DNA of 5,680 nucleotides from an uncultured Senegalimassilia sp. (lineage in GTDB: Bacteria > Actinomycetota > Coriobacteriia > Coriobacteriales > Eggerthellaceae): assembly GCA_934661765.1 (NCBI GenBank), contig CAKUJT010000143.1, positions 1-5,680 on the forward strand, in the 5' to 3' direction. Shown here one piece after another: positions 1-5,680 of this stretch (positions are counted from its first letter, which is position 1; each line of letters opens with the position of its first letter). Under the pieces are notes generated by a model. It was given only the letters and a program-made list of their open reading frames with translations. It had not been told where the DNA came from and searched no databases. Both the position numbers and the translations under genes were made by a program.

Positions 1-2537
1 ACGTCCACGGCGACGTTCACCCATTTGTCAGCCTTGCGGCGGCGGAACACCGGCAGCAGCACCGCGGACACGTCGGCGTCGGCGGGGCACTTGACCACCA
101 CGTGCCAGCGATACGTGTTGCGCAGCTTCGCCAGCACGCACGGGGTTGCCGGCAGCACACTCCATCCATCGCCGCCGAAGGCGCGTGCCTGTTCAGCCAA
201 CTCGGCCGCAAGCTCACGGGCAAGCGCCGCCACGTCGGCCTCGTGGGCACCCCATACCAATACGTTTGCCATGCGCACGTACGGCGGGTACCCGAGCATC
301 TTGCGCTTGGGCAGCTCGTCTCGCAGGAACAGCGCGCGGTCGTAGCGCGCCGCGGCGCGGATGGGCGCGGCATCGGCCTCATAGGTCTGCACGAGCACGC
401 GCCCGGGCAGCTGCGCGCGGCCGGCGCGGCCCGCCACCTGCTCGATCAGGTCGAACGTGCGCTCGTGGGCGCGGAAATCGGGCAGTTGCAGCTGCGTGTC
501 GGCGTTGATGACGCCCACCAGGGTGACGTCATCGAAGTCAAGGCCCTTCGCGATCATCTGCGTGCCGAGCAGCACCGCCGCTTGCGCCGCCGCGAACTGC
601 TCGAGCAGGCGCTCGTGCGCCCCCTTCCCGCCGGTGGTGTCGGCATCCATGCGGATGATGGGAACGCCCGTCCCCACCCCCGGCATGGCATCCAGCACGC
701 ATCGCAGCTCATCCTCGACGCGCTGCGTTCCCGCGCCGAACTTCTTCAGGTAGGGGCTCGAGCACTCCGGGCACACCGCCGGCGATGCCTGCCGGTAACC
801 GCAATGGTGGCACGCCAGGAAGTTGCCGCGCTCATGGTAGGTGAGCGACGTGTCGCAGTGCGGGCACTTCGGCACGAAGCCGCACTCGCGGCACAGCAGA
901 AACTTCGCGAAACCGCGTTGGTTGAGCAGAAGCACCGCTTTACGCCCCTGCGAAAGCTCCTCTTGCAAGGCGCGCGTAAGGGCGGCCGAGAACATGGAAC
1001 GAGAACCTTCGGCGAACTCGCGAGCCATGTCCACCACGCGGATGTCGGGCATCGGACGGCCGTTGGCGCGCTCGGGCAGGCGGACCTGGTTCCAACGCGG
1101 GTGCTTCGCGCACCGATAAAGCGCCTCGATCGACGGCGTGGCGCTGCCGAGCACCACCGCAGCGCCACTGCGCCGGGCCATCCAGCATGCAACCTCGCGC
1201 GCATGGTAGCGCGGGGCGCTGTCCTGCTTATAGCTGCCTTCGTGTTCCTCGTCGATAACGCACAGACCCACGTTGGCGAGCGGGGTGAAAAGCGCGCTGC
1301 GAGCGCCCACCACCACGCGGGCCGCGCCGCTGCGTATGAAGTCCCATTGGTCGTAACGCTCGCCGGCCGACATGCGCGAATGCATGACCGCCACGGTATC
1401 GCCGAAGCGGCCGCGGAAGCGTCCTACCGTCTGCGGGGTAAGCGAGATCTCGGGCACGAGCACGCACGCCGTGCGGCCCTGCGCCAGGACCCGCTCGATG
1501 GCCTGCAGATACACCTCGGTCTTACCCGAGCCCGTGACGCCGTCGACGAGCACCACGCTGCCATCAGCCGCATCGCAGGCGGCGGCAATGGCGTCAAGCG
1601 CCTGAGCCTGGCCCAGGGTAAGCTGCGGCTTCGGCGAGGGAACATGCGCTATGCCTCCGTTGCCGGCCGCCAGCTCGGCACCGCCGACGCACGACTGCCC
1701 CGCATGGCCCTCGCAGGCGGTCGCGAAGCCGGCGGCTCCCTCCTCGACGACGCCCCCGCCAACGGCCTCCCCGAAGCCGACCGCCTCTTCGCCAGCCGCG
1801 CCCCCGAAAGCACCCGAAACCGCGCGCTGCGCGATGAGCGCCGCATCTTCGGAAAACCCGCGCATGCGGCGGCGATGCTCGATGACCACCGCGCCCTTCG
1901 CCTCCAAGGCCTTAAGCGTTGAGGAAACCGAGCCCATCTGAGCGGTCAATTCGCTCACGCGCAGCTGGCCGCCGCGCAAGGCCTCCATGACCGCGACCTG
2001 CTTGACGGCGTTCGCGCGGGGTGTGAACTCGGAAAACGCCGGGCCGGCGACCACCCAGCGATCGTCGACCTGGCCGACCGCGGGCTGTTCGAGGCGCCAA
2101 CGGCCGTCACGCCCGTGCACCATGCGCGGCACGCCGCCCGGCGGCGTGAACAGGCGCACGCACGCCGACAGCGGCGCGATGTAGCGCTCGGACAACCACT
2201 GGGCGCAGGCGGCGCCCTCTTCATCGAAATACGGCTGGCTGACGGCGCGCTCGATGGCCTTGAGCTTGCCCGCGTCGATGCCCTGCGGCCACTGCGGCCC
2301 GCCGGGCTGCCCATATTCGCCGATCGACACCACGAAGCCCACGGCACGTCGGTGACCGAACGGCACCAACACAGCGCAACCCACCGAGGTGGCGAAGTCG
2401 CGCCCAAGCGGGCCGTCATCGCAGTCGCCCGCGCCTTCGCATGCGGCGGCAAACAGCCCCTCTTCAGGGACTGCGTAGGTATAAGGCGCATCGAGCGCCT
2501 GCGTAGGTATGTCCAAGATCACAGATGCCAGTTTCAT
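1..2537 (-). CDS. priA: Primosomal protein N' / replication restart helicase PriA (3' end cut by window edge)
   Basis: PriA is a 3'-to-5' superfamily 2 DNA helicase that recognises stalled or collapsed forks and reloads the replicative helicase. I translated the frame from ATG at 2537 without a stop for 845 codons to the window edge. Seen: an N-terminal 3'-end-binding domain (about 1-135, ending LFTPPG), a winged helix (about 177-226), Walker A GVTGSGKT 333-340, LVPEISLTPQ 360-369, DEEH 429-432, LGSATPS 463-469, eight zinc-binding cysteines (549, 552, 558, 561, 576, 579, 589, 592), GTQMIAKGLDF 658-668, QVAGRAGR 700-707 and GYPPY 749-753. The last visible residues, VNVAVD, resemble the family's terminal VDVDP-like motif, so only a few codons are probably missing. 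It is roughly 115 residues longer than the 732-residue E. coli protein, nearly all before Walker A, including an Ala/Gly/Glu-rich linker at about 236-300. An in-frame ATG at 2588 exists, but 2537 fits the family start. In actinobacteria def and fmt often follow priA. Confidence 0.97.
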   Translation of the reverse strand, partial: MKLASVILDIPTQALDAPYTYAVPEEGLFAAACEGAGDCDDGPLGRDFATSVGCAVLVPFGHRRAVGFVVSIGEYGQPGGPQWPQGIDAGKLKAIERAVSQPYFDEEGAACAQWLSERYIAPLSACVRLFTPPGGVPRMVHGRDGRWRLEQPAVGQVDDRWVVAGPAFSEFTPRANAVKQVAVMEALRGGQLRVSELTAQMGSVSSTLKALEAKGAVVIEHRRRMRGFSEDAALIAQRAVSGAFGGAAGEEAVGFGEAVGGGVVEEGAAGFATACEGHAGQSCVGGAELAAGNGGIAHVPSPKPQLTLGQAQALDAIAAACDAADGSVVLVDGVTGSGKTEVYLQAIERVLAQGRTACVLVPEISLTPQTVGRFRGRFGDTVAVMHSRMSAGERYDQWDFIRSGAARVVVGARSALFTPLANVGLCVIDEEHEGSYKQDSAPRYHAREVACWMARRSGAAVVLGSATPSIEALYRCAKHPRWNQVRLPERANGRPMPDIRVVDMAREFAEGSRSMFSAALTRALQEELSQGRKAVLLLNQRGFAKFLLCRECGFVPKCPHCDTSLTYHERGNFLACHHCGYRQASPAVCPECSSPYLKKFGAGTQRVEDELRCVLDAMPGVGTGVPIIRMDADTTGGKGAHERLLEQFAAAQAAVLLGTQMIAKGLDFDDVTLVGVINADTQLQLPDFRAHERTFDLIEQVAGRAGRAQLPGRVLVQTYEADAAPIRAAARYDRALFLRDELPKRKMLGYPPYVRMANVLVWGAHEADVAALARELAAELAEQARAFGGDGWSVLPATPCVLAKLRNTYRWHVVVKCPADADVSAVLLPVFRRRKADKWVNVAVD

Positions 2538-2545
2538 AGCGCACC

Positions 2546-2554
2546 AGTATACCA
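2546..2554 (-). promoter_or_regulatory. Extended -10 promoter of priA, probably giving a leaderless mRNA
   Basis: The minus strand reads TGG-TATACT, an extended -10 element with five of six bases matching TATAAT. Only eight bases separate it from the priA ATG at 2537, so the start of transcription should fall at or within two bases of the A of the ATG. No purine-rich Shine-Dalgarno stretch precedes this ATG, which agrees with a leaderless transcript. A -35 is weak: TTGCTT at 2567-2572 lies 15 bases upstream, and extended -10 promoters often need none. The motif is seen directly; its use is inferred. Confidence 0.55.
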
Positions 2555-2581
2555 GCGTTTCGCGGAAAGCAATCGAGAAAG

Positions 2582-2595
2582 CGAACATATATTCG
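2582..2595. promoter_or_regulatory. Candidate LexA (SOS) box upstream of priA
   Basis: The plus strand reads CGAACATATATTCG, one base away from the perfect palindrome CGAAC-ATAT-GTTCG. That palindrome fits the LexA operators described for mycobacteria (CGAAC-N4-GTTCG) and Bacillus subtilis (CGAACRNRYGTTYC). The site lies 45 bases before the priA ATG, just upstream of the weak -35 position. Binding there could limit priA transcription until DNA damage. One mismatch falls in a normally conserved half-site base, so affinity may be reduced, and an AT-rich intergenic stretch could produce it by chance. Confidence 0.4.
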
Positions 2596-2645
2596 TTTTT
2601 TGAGAATCATCTGTGGACAGCCTCGCAGCCGGCGCAGATTGGCAA

Positions 2646-2675
2646 TTCGGCGCCCTTCTGCCGAAGGGCGCCGAA
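2646..2675 (-). terminator. GC-rich hairpin, likely metK terminator
   Basis: A perfect 13-bp inverted repeat has arms at 2646-2658 and 2663-2675, a four-base loop, and GGCGCCCTTC paired with GAAGGGCGCC at its core. It begins six bases after the metK stop codon. Neither strand carries a run of T after the stem: in the metK direction it is followed by AATTGCC. It would therefore be a U-poor terminator, or a stem protecting the 3' end, both common in GC-rich bacteria. It separates metK from the priA promoter. Confidence 0.65.
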
Positions 2676-2681
2676 AAACGG

Positions 2682-3947
<1,266 letters not shown>

Positions 3948-3952
3948 TGATG

Positions 3953-3962
3953 TTCCTCCTTC
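3953..3962 (-). promoter_or_regulatory. Shine-Dalgarno of metK, overlapping riboswitch helix P1
   Basis: The minus strand reads GAAGGAGGAA ending five bases before the metK ATG, close to an ideal ribosome binding site. Its first bases are also the last bases of the GAUGAA strand that closes the upstream aptamer. If P1 extends across a bulged G, UCC at 4052-4054 could also pair with GGA of this site. Ligand binding would then hide it from the ribosome. Confidence 0.85.
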
Positions 3963-4050
3963 ATCGTTGTCGGCCGGACCACCTTGACGCTTTTGCGCCA
4001 GGTTGGTGTCGGGATCTGCGAGCCAACCCTCTCCCCCGACTCTTGATAAA
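3960..4050 (-). promoter_or_regulatory. SAM-I-clan riboswitch without P4 in the metK leader
   Basis: The metK leader (RNA read from 4050 to 3960) folds into the SAM-I clan layout. P1 pairs UUUAUC (4050-4045) with GAUGAA (3965-3960). J1/2 follows, giving UUAUCAAGAG, which as I recall it is the same as the start of the Thermoanaerobacter SAM-I aptamer. P2 pairs GUCGGG (4040-4035) with CCCGAC (4013-4008). P3 runs from CCAACC (4006-4001) through GGCGC-AAAA-GCGUC to GGUGG (3983-3979). A pseudoknot pairs GUUGGC in the P2 loop (4027-4022) with GCCGAC (3974-3969). The ligand-contact segments CAACC, GGUG and GAUGA are all present. Only AAC separates the pseudoknot strand from P1, so P4 is absent, as in SAM-IV and SAM-I/IV RNAs. 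No terminator fits before the ribosome binding site, so control is probably translational: SAM bound, metK off. Class and ligand are inferred from sequence and the gene served. Confidence 0.8.
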
Positions 4051-4082
4051 CGGATATGTTCGGGCAGTGCGCGCCGCCCGCG

Positions 4083-4107
4083 TTTATGCTAGCTGCGAAC
4101 GATACCA
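4083..4107 (-). promoter_or_regulatory. Possible metK promoter region
   Basis: Upstream of the riboswitch the minus strand has two partial -10 candidates: an extended TGG-TATCGT at 4099-4107 and TAGCAT or CATAAA at 4083-4091, each matching four of six bases. No good -35 is visible. Either would place the transcript start some 25 to 40 bases before the aptamer, which is reasonable for a riboswitch leader. Which one is used cannot be decided from sequence. Confidence 0.35.
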
Positions 4108-4110
4108 CAC

Positions 4111-4130
4111 GGGCATCATTTTGTATGCCC
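4111..4130. repeat. Inverted repeat GGGCAT-N8-ATGCCC
   Basis: Six-base perfect arms at 4111-4116 and 4125-4130 surround an eight-base T-rich spacer (CATTTTGT). It lies just upstream of the possible metK promoter and about 100 bases before the divergent promoter. It could be a protein-binding operator or a minor hairpin; six-base arms can arise by chance. Confidence 0.4.
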
Positions 4131-4153
4131 TGTCCGTCGCGCTCGTGGAATCA

Positions 4154-4180
4154 CCATATATTCGCACGCGCGGTATATGG
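4154..4180. repeat. Inverted repeat CCATATA-N13-TATATGG
   Basis: Perfect seven-base arms lie at 4154-4160 and 4174-4180. The arm centres are 20 bases apart, close to two turns of the helix, so a dimeric regulator could contact both arms on one face. It sits midway in the divergent gap, 92 bases before the ATP-grasp gene. The AT-rich arms could instead hold promoter elements (TATATT at 4157-4162 on the plus strand). No regulator family is assigned. Confidence 0.45.
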
Positions 4181-4227
4181 GCGTATCGGAGGTTCCCGGC
4201 CGTACCGCATCCACGCGGCGCGCTGTT

Positions 4228-4236
4228 TGCTAAACT
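4228..4236 (+). promoter_or_regulatory. Extended -10 promoter of the ATP-grasp gene
   Basis: TGC-TAAACT forms an extended -10 (four of six bases match TATAAT, including the critical first A and last T). Transcription would start near 4243, leaving a leader of roughly 30 bases before the ATG at 4272. No convincing -35 is found 16-18 bases upstream. The resemblance to the extended -10 before priA gives some support. Confidence 0.45.
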
Positions 4237-4262
4237 GAGCGGAAACCAACCCGATCGGGAAA

Positions 4263-4268
4263 AGAGGA
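4263..4268 (+). promoter_or_regulatory. Ribosome binding site of the ATP-grasp gene
   Basis: AGAGGA lies three bases before the ATG at 4272, closer than usual. The next in-frame ATG is 43 codons further on, and an in-frame stop lies upstream at 4236-4238, so 4272 remains the best start. Confidence 0.55.
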
Positions 4269-4271
4269 CGC

Positions 4272-5672
4272 ATGACGCATACCGCACCCCAGCCTGCCGA
4301 CCAGCCCGTTTTCAAGAACGCCGCCTATACCCAGGAGTACATCGACATCGCCGAATCGCTTGACGGCGACATCCCCGGTCGCCGCGCCGCGCGCGCCTAT
4401 ATGGACTCTTCCACGGCCATCGTGCACCATCGCGTGGTGTCCACCAGCTTCGTGCCGAAGCTCTACGACGCCGCATCGCGCCAGGTGATGCGCGAGGTTG
4501 TCGAAACCACGCACCGCATCCTGTGCAAGGTCATGCAGCACTACCTCGACGACGCCGAATACCGCAAGATCTTCGACTACGACCCGCGCTTGGCCGAGCT
4601 CATCTTGGTCCCGCGCGGCTACGACGCGCTGCTGCCCTTCGCCCGCTTCGACATCTTCCTGGACGAGAACACCGGCGACGTGGCGTTTTGCGAGTTCAAC
4701 GGCGACGGCAGCTCCGGCATGAACGAGAACCGCGAAATCACGCATTCGGTGGAGGAAACGGCCACCTTTAAAGAGTTCGCACGCCGTCATCGCGTGGAGG
4801 GCTGCGAGCTGTTCGATGCGTGGGTGCGCGAGTTCGCCGCCATCTACGCCACCTACGAACATCGCGTGGAAAATCCCCGCTTCGCCATCTGCGACTACCT
4901 GCAAAACGGCGTGGTCGATGAGTTCCACCTGTTCGCGAAGCGCTTCACCAAGGCCGGCCACCCCTGCACGGTGTGCGACGTGCGCGATTTGACCTTCGAC
5001 GGCGAAGTGCTGCGCGACAAGGAAGGCCAGCCCGTCCACGCCATCTGGCGCCGCTGCGTCACCAACGACGTGCTTGAGTTCTGGGACGAGTCGCAGGCGC
5101 TCATCGAGGCCGTCAAGGCGCAGAAGGTGGCGCTCATCGGCAGCTTCGCCGGCCATATCGTGCATGACAAGCAGATCTTCGAGGCGCTGTTCAACCCTGC
5201 CACGCAGGCGTTTTTGACACCCGAGGAGATCGCGTTCGTGGAGCGCACCGTCCCGCAGACGCGCTATCTGGACGAGAAGGAAGTCGACCTGGACGCCATC
5301 CGCGCCGACAAGGACGCCTGGATCATCAAGCCCACCGACGCCTACGGCGCGGCCGATGTGTACGCGGGCTGCTTCCAAACGCAGGAGCAATGGGAGCAGA
5401 TCATCGCGAAGTTCGCCAACGAAGCCGCCGGGGCACCCTTCTTGGTGCAGCGCTACATCACGCCGTTCAAAACGCAGATCCTCACGCCCGACGACGACAT
5501 TGCCGACCTGGCCGACGACCAGGTGCAGCGCGAGCCCGTGCAGTACAACAACCTGGAAGGCCTGTACTGCTACAACGGCACGTTCCAGGGCATCTTCAGC
5601 CGCTTAGGGCCCTACCCCACCATCAGCAAGCCCATGAAGGGCATCACCTGCGCCACCATCTGGGTCGACTAG
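4272..5672 (+). CDS. Glutathionylspermidine-synthetase-like ATP-grasp ligase, substrate unknown
   Basis: This complete 466-residue protein resembles the C-N ligase domain of glutathionylspermidine synthetase and related circularly permuted ATP-grasp enzymes, which activate a carboxylate with ATP and join it to an amine. Seen: FARFD (R125, D127) and CEFNGDGSSG (E141, N143), which correspond to the R-x-D and E-x-N metal/substrate residues of the E. coli synthetase; HDKQIFEALF with K300; IIKPTDAYGAADVYAG (352-367) with K353, matching the family's K-P and glycine-loop ATP-binding segment; and a C-terminal block YNGTFQGIFSRLGPYPTIS with R444, then GITCATIWVD. There is no signal peptide, membrane segment or fused amidase domain. 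It is transcribed away from metK, and nothing else of its operon is visible, because the window ends eight bases after the TAG stop. Glutathione is rare in Actinobacteriota, so the literal reaction is doubtful; an amide ligase for another small molecule or peptide is more likely. Alignment is by eye. Confidence 0.75.
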   Translation: MTHTAPQPADQPVFKNAAYTQEYIDIAESLDGDIPGRRAARAYMDSSTAIVHHRVVSTSFVPKLYDAASRQVMREVVETTHRILCKVMQHYLDDAEYRKIFDYDPRLAELILVPRGYDALLPFARFDIFLDENTGDVAFCEFNGDGSSGMNENREITHSVEETATFKEFARRHRVEGCELFDAWVREFAAIYATYEHRVENPRFAICDYLQNGVVDEFHLFAKRFTKAGHPCTVCDVRDLTFDGEVLRDKEGQPVHAIWRRCVTNDVLEFWDESQALIEAVKAQKVALIGSFAGHIVHDKQIFEALFNPATQAFLTPEEIAFVERTVPQTRYLDEKEVDLDAIRADKDAWIIKPTDAYGAADVYAGCFQTQEQWEQIIAKFANEAAGAPFLVQRYITPFKTQILTPDDDIADLADDQVQREPVQYNNLEGLYCYNGTFQGIFSRLGPYPTISKPMKGITCATIWVD

Positions 5673-5680
5673 CACGCACC

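Noticed and set aside
102..1922. 606-codon open frame on the plus strand opposite priA
   Set aside because: It is an antisense shadow of a GC-rich gene: low-complexity Arg/Ala/His-rich protein with no recognisable motifs, while the minus strand encodes an unmistakable PriA.
1955..2491. 178-codon minus-strand frame inside the priA region
   Set aside because: It is out of frame with priA, is Ser/Arg/Pro-rich, and overlaps codons for the recognisable PriA N-terminal domain.
2586..2588. Upstream in-frame ATG as an alternative priA start
   Set aside because: It would add 17 residues not seen in the family, has no Shine-Dalgarno, and lies upstream of the likely promoter.
2612..2620. DnaA-box-like CTGTCCACA on the minus strand near priA
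   Set aside because: A single imperfect box without a cluster or AT-rich unwinding region does not support an origin or DnaA control.
4001..4040. A true H-type pseudoknot joining GUCGGG/CCCGAC with GGUUGG/CCAACC
   Set aside because: The six-base connecting loop would have to span about twelve base pairs, so the two helices are better seen as alternatives than as one fold.
4230..5390. 386-codon open frame on the minus strand opposite the ATP-grasp gene
   Set aside because: Its product is biased and motif-free, while the plus frame carries ATP-grasp motifs, a start with a ribosome binding site and a promoter.

Overview
The window reads as ordinary chromosomal DNA from a GC-rich bacterium, most likely an Actinobacteriota member and plausibly the Coriobacteriia/Eggerthellaceae. 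Three things support this. Codon third positions are overwhelmingly G or C. The metK then priA order is a known actinobacterial arrangement. PriA keeps all of its helicase and zinc motifs, which mycobacterial and streptomycete PriA have lost, so the classical Actinomycetia are less likely. The lineage is inferred, not proven. I see no rRNA, tRNA, CRISPR array, insertion sequence or phage gene.

Layout: positions 1-2537 (minus) hold nearly all of priA, the replication-restart helicase, which runs off the left edge a few codons before its expected end. The gap 2538-2681 holds a promoter placed so close to the priA start that the transcript may be leaderless, a candidate LexA (SOS) box, and a strong hairpin just after the metK stop. 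Positions 2682-3947 (minus) hold metK, the S-adenosylmethionine (SAM) synthase. The divergent gap 3948-4271 (324 bases) holds the metK leader, which folds as a SAM-I-clan riboswitch without a P4 helix and ends on the metK ribosome binding site. The same gap has two inverted repeats and a promoter for the rightward gene. Positions 4272-5672 (plus) hold a complete gene for a glutathionylspermidine-synthetase-like ATP-grasp ligase of unknown substrate.

How the parts work together: MetK makes SAM, and the leader upstream of it looks like a SAM sensor that would shut off metK translation by feedback. PriA is read in the same direction but appears to have its own promoter and terminator-separated unit, possibly linked to DNA damage. 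The ATP-grasp gene diverges from metK and shares only the control region.

The strongest item for follow-up is the metK leader. Its sequence and pairing match the SAM-I ligand core closely while P4 is missing. The ATP-grasp enzyme is the least characterised protein here. No undescribed multi-gene system is visible.
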